Both the position numbers and the translations under genes were made by a program. The notes beneath the pieces are model-generated. The model did not search any database, was not told where the DNA came from, and was given only the letters and a program-made list of their open reading frames with translations. Shown here one piece after another: positions 1-7,399 of a stretch of DNA of 11,611 bases. This DNA is from Desulfobacteraceae bacterium (lineage in GTDB: Bacteria > Desulfobacterota > Desulfobacteria > Desulfobacterales > Desulfosalsimonadaceae): assembly GCA_007136525.1 (NCBI GenBank), contig SLGU01000060.1, forward strand, positions 1 to 11,611. The letters are read 5' to 3'. How positions within the stretch are numbered: position 1 is the first letter of the stretch; each line of letters begins with the position of its first letter.

Positions 1-1550
1 AGCCGGTCGAATATCCGGCCGCCGCTGTTGTTGATCACGGTGACGATCACCGGGACCTCCGATTTTGCAGCAAGCATGAGCGAGTTGAGGTCATGCAGCA
101 GGGAAATATCCCCCAGCACGGCGGTGGTCCGCCTGCCCGAGGCTTCGGCATAGCCGACCGCCGTTGCGACATTGCCCTCGATACCGGAAACCCCCCGGTT
201 GGTGACAACATCAATGGGTTTCCCCCGCGGGGGAAGCGCCATGTCAAAGGCCCGCACGACCAGTGAGTTGCCGGCAAAAAGCACTTCGTTTCCCGGGATC
301 TGCTCAAATATTGCCTTTGCGATCAGCGGGTGGGAAAGGGTGTCATTCGGCGTATTCCGCTCGAGCTGCTGCAAAAGCGCTTCAAAGCCCGATGCCATCT
401 TTGAAATACATCTTTGTTCGGGTTTGCCGGGAACTATCCCCGAAAGTATCGAAATCGCCTGGGAAGCCGTCATGTCCAACCGTATATCAACGCTGTGAGA
501 AGGGTCCCGGACGCCTTTTCCGGCCGATACCTGGATAAGCCCTGGCGCCTGTTTTCCCCCTTTCAAAACCGGCCCGTAATAGGCTTTGGATACCAGGGCA
601 GTGCCAAACTGTACGATCACGTCCGGGTCATAGTCACCCACAAGCCTTGCCGCCTCGGGATGATCGAGAAACGGCACCTCAAAGACCGCGTTCGCCTGTC
701 CCTTTAACCCGGAGGAAATATCGCAGTATATCGGCCATTTCCATTTTTCAACGGCAGCCATGACGGCAGCCGCGTCTGCCCTTGAGCCGGGCCGCCCGGC
801 CACAAGCAACCCCCTGCTGCTGCCGGCAAGGATCTCCTTTGTCCGGTCAATGACAGGATCAATGTCCCCATCGGCGCAAAAACTACCGGATAAAGCGTCC
901 CTGCGATGCGTCCTGGGATAGGGATCTGCCAAAGTCGTTTTCACCTTTTCAACCATTTCCATGGGTACCGGCGTAATTGTTCTCCCCTCGGAAAGTGACT
1001 TTTGAGGAGATGGAAGCAGCGGTTCACGAAAGGGCAGATTGATATGAACAGGCCCGTTCGTTGCCGATACAAGATCGCAAATCCGCGCAAGAAGGCCACT
1101 TATGGGAAAATTCAGGGTAGGACACGGTAAATAAAGGCTTTTTAGAACAAAGCGGCCAAAAAGACCTTGCTGGTCTATCGTCTGGTTGGCATCGGCTCCG
1201 ACCAGCTCGGGCGGACGGTCTGCGCTCCAGGCGATCATGGGCATCTCGTCGCGAAACGCTTCGATCAGTGCGGGGAAATAATTGGCTGCCGCCGTGCCGG
1301 ACGTGCATACGAGCACGCCGGGTTTTCCGGCTGCTTTAGCATATCCCAAAGCCCGGTAAGCCGCCGCGCGTTCATCCAGGCAGGTTTTCACGGAAACCCC
1401 TTCTGCCGCGCCCAGAGCCGCCATAATGGGAACATTCCGGTTCCCGGGAGAAACAAAATAGGTGTCAATGCCGTTCTTCATCAGCTCGGACACGATGAGC
1501 ACGGGCCAAAGGGTGTTCATATGCGACAGCAGAAAATCATCATATACCAT
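1..1550 (-). CDS. menD: MenD, SEPHCHC synthase (menaquinone biosynthesis), 3' end cut by window edge
   Basis: This is 2-succinyl-5-enolpyruvyl-6-hydroxy-3-cyclohexene-1-carboxylate synthase, a cytoplasmic thiamine-diphosphate enzyme that joins isochorismate and 2-oxoglutarate with loss of CO2. The reading frame is open from the ATG at 1550 to the window edge, about 516 codons with no stop. Visible landmarks are SPGNR (34-38), the catalytic-Glu region LDERAAAYRALG with E60, TSGTAAAN (83-90), ADRPPEL (110-116), the isochorismate-site region NSLVVR (428-433) and NRGVSGIEG (451-459), and the ThDP/Mg motif from GD (480-481) through HDLN (486-489) to NNSGG (507-511). The family is usually about 550-580 residues, so only the C-terminal tail is missing. 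The start lies nine bases after the menF stop, which indicates translational coupling. ATGs at codons 1 and 11 are both possible starts. The usual Ser of the SPGSR motif is Asn here. The family call is very secure. Confidence 0.95.
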   Translation of the reverse strand, partial: MVYDDFLLSHMNTLWPVLIVSELMKNGIDTYFVSPGNRNVPIMAALGAAEGVSVKTCLDERAAAYRALGYAKAAGKPGVLVCTSGTAAANYFPALIEAFRDEMPMIAWSADRPPELVGADANQTIDQQGLFGRFVLKSLYLPCPTLNFPISGLLARICDLVSATNGPVHINLPFREPLLPSPQKSLSEGRTITPVPMEMVEKVKTTLADPYPRTHRRDALSGSFCADGDIDPVIDRTKEILAGSSRGLLVAGRPGSRADAAAVMAAVEKWKWPIYCDISSGLKGQANAVFEVPFLDHPEAARLVGDYDPDVIVQFGTALVSKAYYGPVLKGGKQAPGLIQVSAGKGVRDPSHSVDIRLDMTASQAISILSGIVPGKPEQRCISKMASGFEALLQQLERNTPNDTLSHPLIAKAIFEQIPGNEVLFAGNSLVVRAFDMALPPRGKPIDVVTNRGVSGIEGNVATAVGYAEASGRRTTAVLGDISLLHDLNSLMLAAKSEVPVIVTVINNSGGRIFDR

Positions 1551-1559
1551 TTTCCAGCC

Positions 1560-2930
1560 TCACATTTTCAGGATGCGGGCAAAGCATTCCATTTTATGCC
1601 CGGTCTCCTGCCATTCCATTTCCGCATCCGACCGGGTGACGATTCCCGCCCCGCCAAACAAATGCAGTTCATGTTTCCGGGTAAGCGCCGAACGGATGCC
1701 CACTGCAAATTCGGCGGCGTCTTTGGACATCCATCCGACAGGGGCGCCGAACCACCCTCGGTCAAAAGGCTCCAGGCGCCGGATGAGCGCCTTTGCGGCT
1801 TCCGGGGGCATGCCGCCGACAGCGGGGGTCGGGTGCAGCGTGTGCAGGATATCCATCGGGCCGCTTTCTTTTTTAACGACCCCGGTGATGCGCGTGATAA
1901 TATGCTGCAGGCGACTCAGCCTGAGCGGCACGGGCGACGGCAGAACCGAAACATGGCGGCACATGCGGTTCAGCCGTTCCCGGATGTAATCGACCACAAA
2001 CCGGTGTTCCTCCATATCCTTCTCCGATGCCATGAGCTCCGCGGCAAGCCGGCCATCGTGTTCCGGGTGTTCGTGGCGCGGCCGGGTTCCTGCGATGGCA
2101 TCCGATGAAAGCAAACCGTTTTCCAGCTTGAAAAGCCGCTCGGGAGAACGGCCAAAAAACGCATCCCCGTTTTCAGATCCGCAGAAAAAGAGAAAGGAAT
2201 TTTCCCTGACAGCCCTGAGCCTGTGGAAAAGGACAGCCGGGTCCCAGGGATCGCCCAGGCTTTCAAGGATTTTCTTTCTCCCCAGTACCACCTTGCGGGC
2301 CCCGTTTCCCCGAAGCCACACAAGCGCCTCTTCCACGACTTCCTGCCATTGCCCAAGGCCGGGGACCAGGGATTCCCTGAATAACGGGATTTGATGGCCG
2401 CCGGGTTTAACATCCCCAGTCGAATCAATCGCCCTGAGCTGACTGCCAAAATTGTCTGCGGCAGTTTGACGGGACTCGTTTTCGCTGCGGCATGCATTCA
2501 GGATGGCACAGGCGCCCCTTTCGTCCTTTCGGATTTCGATAAGGGGGAGAATAAATCGCATCGCACCAAAAGCGCGCCATTCCGGGGGCGGGCTTCCTTC
2601 ATGAAATCCCCTCCCGCCAAAAAGAACAATTCGGGGGTCAGCCTTCCACAGGTCTTCCGCTTCCGCAATGGGCGCCATTTCGGAACCGTTTTCACCGTAG
2701 GCCCTGATCCGGCCGACAGCCCCGATTTCGTAGCGGCAGAGACGGTCCTGAAAATAAAAGCGATCCATTCCCGCAGCCGATACAACCGTACCGGAAACGT
2801 CCACAGGAAAGTCTATCCGTTTTTCAATACGGAATGGCATACCGCCGCAGGAAGGTTCTTCCAACCTGGATCCGGCCCATCGGTCAAGGTCTTTTTCAAA
2901 CAAACGGTAAAACGAAAAACCCGGTGCCAT
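1560..2930 (-). CDS. menF: Isochorismate synthase MenF
   Basis: A 456-residue chorismate-binding enzyme that converts chorismate to isochorismate, the entry step of menaquinone synthesis. The C-terminal two thirds carry the family signatures: KVVLGR (213-218) with the presumed general-base Lys213, GRSPERL (260-266) with the presumed general-acid Glu264, AGTRPR (280-285), ASEKDMEEH (301-309), HPTPAVGG (366-373), EPFDRGWFGAPVGW (387-400) and GAGIV with EMEWQETGHK (427-446), which contains Mg-ligand glutamates. The N-terminal ~190 residues are the variable part. Isochorismate synthase is preferred over anthranilate, aminodeoxychorismate or salicylate synthase because menD follows directly. An EntC-type enzyme is the main alternative and would catalyse the same reaction. 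The start at 2930 has only a weak Shine-Dalgarno (AAGATG); the next in-frame ATG is codon 31, too deep in the protein to be likely. Confidence 0.93.
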   Translation of the reverse strand: MAPGFSFYRLFEKDLDRWAGSRLEEPSCGGMPFRIEKRIDFPVDVSGTVVSAAGMDRFYFQDRLCRYEIGAVGRIRAYGENGSEMAPIAEAEDLWKADPRIVLFGGRGFHEGSPPPEWRAFGAMRFILPLIEIRKDERGACAILNACRSENESRQTAADNFGSQLRAIDSTGDVKPGGHQIPLFRESLVPGLGQWQEVVEEALVWLRGNGARKVVLGRKKILESLGDPWDPAVLFHRLRAVRENSFLFFCGSENGDAFFGRSPERLFKLENGLLSSDAIAGTRPRHEHPEHDGRLAAELMASEKDMEEHRFVVDYIRERLNRMCRHVSVLPSPVPLRLSRLQHIITRITGVVKKESGPMDILHTLHPTPAVGGMPPEAAKALIRRLEPFDRGWFGAPVGWMSKDAAEFAVGIRSALTRKHELHLFGGAGIVTRSDAEMEWQETGHKMECFARILKM

Positions 2931-2976
2931 GACAATTAATCATCTTAAAAAACTATTTTGCCGCCTCAACGGCATT

Positions 2977-2991
2977 GCTGCAGGCTGCAGC
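2977..2991. repeat. 15-bp palindrome GCTGCAG-G-CTGCAGC upstream of menF
   Basis: A perfect inverted repeat with 7-bp arms and a single central base, 46 bp upstream of the menF ATG. The one-base centre makes an RNA hairpin unlikely, so if it is functional it would act as a DNA site such as an operator. It could also be chance, because the arms are made of two PstI-type hexamers. Confidence 0.4.
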
Positions 2992-3079
2992 GCAATCCCC
3001 GCCGATCATGGATTTGTCGGTATCAGGACGGAAATGCCCCCTTATACAGGCCCTCATAAAGCGCCTTCGAAAATCTGAC

Positions 3080-3107
3080 ATATTACAACGATTGGCGTAT
3101 GAAACAA
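3080..3107 (-). promoter_or_regulatory. Possible menF promoter
   Basis: On the minus strand, TTGTTT (3107-3102) lies 16 bp before TAATAT (3085-3080), giving 3/6 and 4/6 matches to sigma-70 boxes. It sits in an AT-rich patch about 150 bp upstream of the menF start, inside the 221-bp gap between PA1 and menF. The rest of that gap shows only the palindrome at 2977 and the hairpin near 3130. The match is moderate only. Confidence 0.3.
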
Positions 3108-3129
3108 GAAAAAAAACCGGACGGGAATG

Positions 3130-3148
3130 AAAAAAGGGTTGAAGCCCC
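3130..3148 (-). terminator. Weak terminator-like hairpin after PA1
   Basis: Just after the PA1 stop on the minus strand, GGG(G) and CCC flank a short CTTCAA loop and are followed by six T residues. The stem is only three to four pairs, so it is a marginal intrinsic terminator. It would separate the acylase/transporter transcript from menF-menD. Confidence 0.3.
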
Positions 3149-3151
3149 GTA

Positions 3152-5725
3152 TCAGGGACGCGGCGCCTTAAGCGTCAAAACATGTTTGTACTGGATCCGG
3201 ATGTTTTCCGGGCGAAATGCCATCTGCCGGCTTTCACCGGCCAGGAAAACCGCGATGCCGTCGTCATAATGGGGGCTTGCCGGGTTTCCGGACTGGCCGC
3301 CGCTGTTCACCAGGAACAAGGGCTCTTCCAGGCCGAAATCCACCACCATACGCATGGATGGAATCAACCAGACGTCAAAGCTGTCCCCCCGGTGATAGGC
3401 CGCCACGTTGATCGTGTTGAACCCGCCGCCGGCAGGGTAAGGCCCCCGGTCGGTGTACCGGGCTATCAGGCCGGCGCCGAGGCGCTTGAAAAAGGGAAGC
3501 CGCCCTTTCATCTTCGTCGTCGATGTCTGCCAGGCATAGGTATGGATCCGCCCCCATTGCCATTCATCGGGATTGCTGCCCATGGTCCGCTTTGCATAGG
3601 CCGTGGCATCGGCAAGGGATGCCGCCACAATATCGGCACGGGTCTCTATCTTTTCAGGAGTGTCCACATTGTCCCAGAAAGGGCTTTCCGGTCTTTCAAA
3701 CAGGTGGTCCTGCACCGGGCCGTAGATGCCCCTGTTGAGGCTCCGGAAACTTCGCCATGCGATACCGTCGTCCGGCCCCAACTCGTCTTTAAATATGTTG
3801 CGGGTGAGCATGTGGAAAAAAATCCCGTAGACCGCAGCACCCGGGGATTGCGCATCCATGACGCCGTCAAAATTTTGAAGCATCTCAAGCGCCAGTCCGG
3901 CCCGGGCAGCCTGCCGGGAATCCTGCCACCCGGCAATGACATCGCTGATCTCGTCTGCAAAGGGGGATTCAAATAAAAGGACCTTTAATCTCATGACCAT
4001 CACATCATAGCGGTCGTTTTGCATGGCCACGGCATCTTCGGCCGTATATGAATCATTGGCCGCAAGCATCTGCCTGATCCGCTCGGCACGTTCGGGCGCA
4101 TACCAGCTCGACCCCAGCACAGGGCCGTCATCCGGGCTGATGGTCCGGTGGTTGGCCGTATATAAAAACCCCCTTTCCGGGTTCTTTTCGTAGGGATGCT
4201 GCGCCACCGGCAAATATCCAGTCCAGTCGTAATCACCCGTCCATCCCGGAGACGGCAGGTGGCCGCGGCCGTTTTTGCGGATCGGATACCGCCCGGAAAC
4301 CTGCCATGCAATATGTTTGGCACTGCCGTAAATGAAATTGAGATTCATGAAACGGATACGGCTGATGGCATTGCGGGCGGCTTCCATATCCGTTGCAGCA
4401 TTTAAATCATTCATCCCTTCAAGGGAATTGTCCTTCTCGTGAAGCGTGGTCCTGACAGCCAGGCCGAAACCGATTTTCACTTCAGGCGGCACCAGCGGGT
4501 GAGATGGCTTCGTCGACAAGGCGGCATTCAACAGGGGCCCGTGACGGGTTGAGCGGATGGATCTTTCAACCGTAGCGCCGCCTTTGACATGAAAGACTTC
4601 AGTACGGATGCTCAAGGGGTGCCATTTCCCTTTGTACAGGGAATGCGCCACGCCGTCGATCGTTTTGATTTGTTCAATATAAACGTCCTGGCTGTCCCCC
4701 ATAACCATGGTCATGCCCCAGGCAATATGGCCGTTATATCCGGCCACGATGCCGGGAATGCCGGGCATGGCAACACCGGCGGCATGGAAATCCGGTGATT
4801 TCAACTGGATCAGCATCCAGATCGGGGGATGCTCCAGGGGCAGGTGGGTATCGTTGGTCACAACGGCCGCTCCCCGGGCCGTCCTGGCGGGAGCGACCGC
4901 CCAGTTGTTGCTGGCCGCGGTGCCCGAAGGTATGAACCATCGTGCAAACTGCTCTCCTGTTTGGGACAATGACTGAAGGTCGTCATCCAGAAGCGCCGAT
5001 GAAGGCTCTTCCCAGAGCGCTTCCAGGACAGCCGCTTTCTCAAAGGGCAGCGGTTCATCCGGGTGCACCGGAAAAAGCCAGGCCGCTTTTCGCGGGCCAA
5101 GGATACGGGCCAGGTTCAAAAAGGCGATTTCTTCATGAAGGTTGAAGGACAACCCGAGATTGAGCACATTAAAAATGTAGAGGGAATTGATTGGCTGCCA
5201 GGGTTCAGGGGTATACCCTGCCAGTTTGAAACCAAGGGGCAGCCGGTCGCCATGGACATCCAGCCATGCGTTGACCCCGTCTGAAAACCGCTGAAGCGTT
5301 CGGAGGAATTCAGACGGCAGTTGGTCATACTGCTTTTCTGCGGCATGGTGCAGCCCCATGGTCCGGACGTAGATATCCATGTCCAGTGCCGGCGGGCCGG
5401 CCATTTCAGCCAGCCGCCCCTGCCCCAGCAGCGCATAGGAAACCATCTGAAAAAGCCGGTCGGATGCCATGGCATAGCCCGTGGCATAGGCCAGGTCGTC
5501 CATGCTTTCGGCCTTGACCACCGGTATGCCCAGCTCGTCCCGCCGGATATAAGCGTCGGTTGACAAACCCGGCAATTCAACAATCCCGGTAATCGGCGGC
5601 ACGGTTTTCTGCAACCGGGCATCGAGAAGTGCGCAGCTTGTTGCAAACAATGCCAGAACACTGAAAAAAAGCAGGATCAGAACCGCAGATGCACCGGATT
5701 TAGCCTTATTCATCATGAATGCCAT
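3152..5725 (-). CDS. Penicillin-acylase-family Ntn hydrolase, predicted lipoprotein (PA1)
   Basis: An 857-residue N-terminal-nucleophile amidohydrolase precursor of the penicillin G / cephalosporin / N-acyl-homoserine-lactone acylase superfamily. The N-terminus has a hydrophobic signal ending in ATSC, a plausible lipobox with Cys31, so the mature enzyme is probably membrane-tethered outside the cytoplasm. The alpha-chain part has GYAMASDRLFQM and GQGRLAEM. Autocleavage is expected before Ser272 in the ASNNWAV motif, which starts a 586-residue beta chain. Relative to that Ser, His294 is beta-23, and Asn525 in TANHR is the expected oxyanion-hole Asn. HIAWGM and the C-terminal GGQSGNP...HYDD are also present. 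All key residues are intact. The ATG at 5725 was chosen because it follows the transporter stop by one base and begins directly before the signal; MMNK at 5716 is an alternative. The frame extends upstream to an ATG at 5794, inside the transporter gene, and I rejected that start. The substrate is unknown. Confidence 0.9.
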   Translation of the reverse strand: MAFMMNKAKSGASAVLILLFFSVLALFATSCALLDARLQKTVPPITGIVELPGLSTDAYIRRDELGIPVVKAESMDDLAYATGYAMASDRLFQMVSYALLGQGRLAEMAGPPALDMDIYVRTMGLHHAAEKQYDQLPSEFLRTLQRFSDGVNAWLDVHGDRLPLGFKLAGYTPEPWQPINSLYIFNVLNLGLSFNLHEEIAFLNLARILGPRKAAWLFPVHPDEPLPFEKAAVLEALWEEPSSALLDDDLQSLSQTGEQFARWFIPSGTAASNNWAVAPARTARGAAVVTNDTHLPLEHPPIWMLIQLKSPDFHAAGVAMPGIPGIVAGYNGHIAWGMTMVMGDSQDVYIEQIKTIDGVAHSLYKGKWHPLSIRTEVFHVKGGATVERSIRSTRHGPLLNAALSTKPSHPLVPPEVKIGFGLAVRTTLHEKDNSLEGMNDLNAATDMEAARNAISRIRFMNLNFIYGSAKHIAWQVSGRYPIRKNGRGHLPSPGWTGDYDWTGYLPVAQHPYEKNPERGFLYTANHRTISPDDGPVLGSSWYAPERAERIRQMLAANDSYTAEDAVAMQNDRYDVMVMRLKVLLFESPFADEISDVIAGWQDSRQAARAGLALEMLQNFDGVMDAQSPGAAVYGIFFHMLTRNIFKDELGPDDGIAWRSFRSLNRGIYGPVQDHLFERPESPFWDNVDTPEKIETRADIVAASLADATAYAKRTMGSNPDEWQWGRIHTYAWQTSTTKMKGRLPFFKRLGAGLIARYTDRGPYPAGGGFNTINVAAYHRGDSFDVWLIPSMRMVVDFGLEEPLFLVNSGGQSGNPASPHYDDGIAVFLAGESRQMAFRPENIRIQYKHVLTLKAPRP

Positions 5726-5726
5726 A

Positions 5727-7151
5727 TCATGACCCCGTCGTTTCAACGGGCAGCAGTTTCTTGAAAACGGCAATGGAAATAAAACCCGCAACATACATCA
5801 TGAGTCCGAATACCGCGCAGGTAATAAACATGGAGCTGTAAAAATCGCCCATGTGGTCCTGAATGAGAATCGCAATGGCCATTGCCAGGGATGCGTTTCG
5901 AAGCCCTGTTTCAAGGGATACAGCGCGGGTCTGGAAGTTGTCCACGCCAATGAGCCTGGCGATAACCCCGCCCACGAGCATTCCCAGAAACGTCAGCATA
6001 AACACCATGATATAGAATTTCGGGCCATATCGCTCCATATCGGTAAACACTTCCAGGTTCCCCAGGACGCCGGCCAGTATCAGGAAAAGCAGGGCTATAA
6101 TGCCTAAAATGGAAAAAAAGGGCGTTGCCCGCTTTGCGAATTCCATCCAGAACCCCCTTACCGTCATGCCCACCGCCAGGGGGATGATCACCAGGATGAT
6201 GATGGTCTGGACAATAAGGCCCACAGGAACAACAACGTCCTCGATGTTTGCGCAATACAGCGCAAGGAGAAAGGGTGTGAAAAACAAAGACAGAACCGTT
6301 GAAAAAGAGGTGAGCGAAATAGACAGGGCAAGGTCGCCTTTGGCATAATAGGTCATCAGGTTCGAGGTCACCCCCCCGGGACTGACGGTAATCAGCACCA
6401 TGCCGGCGAATATGAACGGAAATGCGTGATAAAAACCCATCAGGTGCCCCATGGCCACGGCAATGAGCGGCATGACAACCCATTGAAGGGCAGCACCCGT
6501 GATAATGCCTTTGGGCCTGAGCAGAACAAGCTTGAAATCATTGACCGTCAGGGTCAGCCCCATCCCCACCATGACGAAAAAAAGCATCAGGATGATGGAG
6601 ATTTTAAAAACGCGGTCGAAGAGCAACTGGGAGGGCCTTTCCCGGAACCGGACAAAACTGTATGTTTCACCGTCGACAACACCCTGCTTTTCCAGCAGGG
6701 AAAAGCTGAGCTTCATCCCCACGAGGTCGGAAAGGTTGAAATAAGGTGAATCCTCACCGGCTTTTTCAATTTCCGCAACATGCGGGACGGAAAGGATGTG
6801 CAGCTCGCCGCTTGTGCTGCGCACCATGTAAATGCGTGTTTCATCATCCGTCCCAATGACCGTTTCAGCCCTCAGCAAACGCAGATTGCCGATTAACTCG
6901 GATTCAGAAGCCTCTGCCCAGTCAAGGTTTCTTGACGCCGTATTAAGGGCATTAAAAAGAGAGATATTCTCTTTGCTCCTTGCAATTTGAGACAGCTTGT
7001 CATACAGGTCCTCGCCGCCCAGGGCAGGGGAAACCGCACCGAAAAAAAAGACCGGCGCAAGGAGGGCTGCCTTGAATTTCATGCCCCCCGTGTGCCGGCT
7101 GCGTTCCACAACGGCACTGAAAAACCGCATTAGCATCAGAAACAGGAACAT
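5727..7151 (-). CDS. BASS-family (bile acid:sodium symporter) transporter with exported N-terminal domain
   Basis: A 474-residue inner-membrane transporter of the BASS superfamily, whose members carry organic acids, usually with sodium. The family core is clear: MGLTL, ALQWVVMP (Q223), SPGGVTSNLMTYYAKGDLALSISLTS with the sodium-site pair S263/N264, and ETGLRNASLA with E414. I count about nine membrane segments from residue 179 on. Before them is a signal-like stretch (24-46, ending near SPALGG) and a roughly 130-residue soluble, charged domain that I do not recognise. Typical bacterial members are about 300-340 residues, so this N-terminal part is extra. The start at 7151 has a strong CAGGAGG five bases upstream. 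The ATG at 7082 (MKFKAALL) directly before the signal also has a G-rich tract and is a real alternative; a longer frame to 7223 lacks support. The stop lies one base before the PA1 start, so the two genes form an operon. The substrate is unknown. Confidence 0.88.
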   Translation of the reverse strand: MFLFLMLMRFFSAVVERSRHTGGMKFKAALLAPVFFFGAVSPALGGEDLYDKLSQIARSKENISLFNALNTASRNLDWAEASESELIGNLRLLRAETVIGTDDETRIYMVRSTSGELHILSVPHVAEIEKAGEDSPYFNLSDLVGMKLSFSLLEKQGVVDGETYSFVRFRERPSQLLFDRVFKISIILMLFFVMVGMGLTLTVNDFKLVLLRPKGIITGAALQWVVMPLIAVAMGHLMGFYHAFPFIFAGMVLITVSPGGVTSNLMTYYAKGDLALSISLTSFSTVLSLFFTPFLLALYCANIEDVVVPVGLIVQTIIILVIIPLAVGMTVRGFWMEFAKRATPFFSILGIIALLFLILAGVLGNLEVFTDMERYGPKFYIMVFMLTFLGMLVGGVIARLIGVDNFQTRAVSLETGLRNASLAMAIAILIQDHMGDFYSSMFITCAVFGLMMYVAGFISIAVFKKLLPVETTGS

Positions 7152-7156
7152 CAAAA

Positions 7157-7163
7157 CCTCCTG
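7157..7163 (-). promoter_or_regulatory. Strong Shine-Dalgarno (CAGGAGG) of the transporter gene
   Basis: CAGGAGG on the minus strand lies five bases before the ATG at 7151. It is the best ribosome-binding site near the 5' end of this gene and favours 7151 over the ATGs at 7223 and 7082. Confidence 0.65.
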
Positions 7164-7234
7164 AAAATATGAATTAGCAGGTACATGCCGCAAGCCGGGA
7201 ATGCCGGTTATGAAGAAAAACAAAGTTCATTTTT

Positions 7235-7263
7235 AGTATATTAAGGAGGATGTTGTTGAAAAA
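7235..7263 (-). promoter_or_regulatory. Possible promoter of the transporter-PA1 operon
   Basis: TATACT (7240-7235, minus strand) is a 5/6 match to a -10 box. The hexamer 17 bp upstream, TTTTTC, is a poor -35. The site is about 85 bp upstream of the chosen start at 7151, in an AT-rich spacer. It would let the transporter and PA1 be transcribed independently of PA2. Confidence 0.25.
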
Positions 7264-7292
7264 GACCTTTAAATGAACTAACCTTATACCAC

Positions 7293-7315
7293 AAAATACG
7301 TCCCAGATGTATTTT
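7293..7315. repeat. Inverted repeat AAAATAC-N9-GTATTTT
   Basis: Perfect 7-bp arms (7293-7299 and 7309-7315) around a nine-base centre, in the spacer between PA2 and the transporter gene. The stem is AT-rich and no independent T-run follows on the minus strand, so it is a poor terminator. An operator for the transporter operon is possible but unproven. Confidence 0.4.
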
Positions 7316-7346
7316 AATTTATTTCCGCCCCATCTCTTGTTGGATT

Positions 7347-7382
7347 ATCGAAATCGAAATCGAAATCGGGATCGAAATCGAA
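7347..7382. repeat. Tandem hexamer tract (GAAATC)n, about six units
   Basis: A short tandem array of the hexamer AAATCG, with one unit changed to GGATCG, in the non-coding gap just after the PA2 stop. No coding frame uses it. The unit-length array suggests slippage or expansion in a tolerant site. Confidence 0.75.
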
Positions 7383-7399
7383 GTGATAGTCGTCAGGAA

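Noticed and set aside
1024..1308. Apparent 94-residue minus-strand frame inside menD, which at first suggested a menD frameshift
   Set aside because: Reading the minus strand codon by codon from 1550 gives one uninterrupted MenD frame through this region with all motifs in order; the other frame is a shadow.
1167..2108. 313-codon plus-strand open frame opposite menD and menF
   Set aside because: It is antisense to two genes with strong family motifs, its translation has no recognisable domain and it crosses the menF-menD junction, so it is a GC-bias shadow.
2391..2939. 182-codon plus-strand open frame opposite the 5' end of menF
   Set aside because: Lies fully antisense to the menF N-terminal region and shows no ribosome site or protein-like motif.
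5726..5794. Upstream start for PA1 at 5794 overlapping the transporter gene by 68 bases
   Set aside because: The extra 23 residues are not signal-like and precede a normal signal peptide; the ATG one base after the transporter stop fits an operon better.
5853..6749. Plus-strand frames opposite the transporter gene
   Set aside because: They are His/Arg-rich antisense shadows of hydrophobic codons with no features of a protein family.
7243..7276. Plus-strand AAGGAGG followed by a TTG-started MKKTFK-like peptide and a stop
   Set aside because: Looks like the start of a signal peptide but ends after six codons with nothing similar following in any frame; most likely chance.
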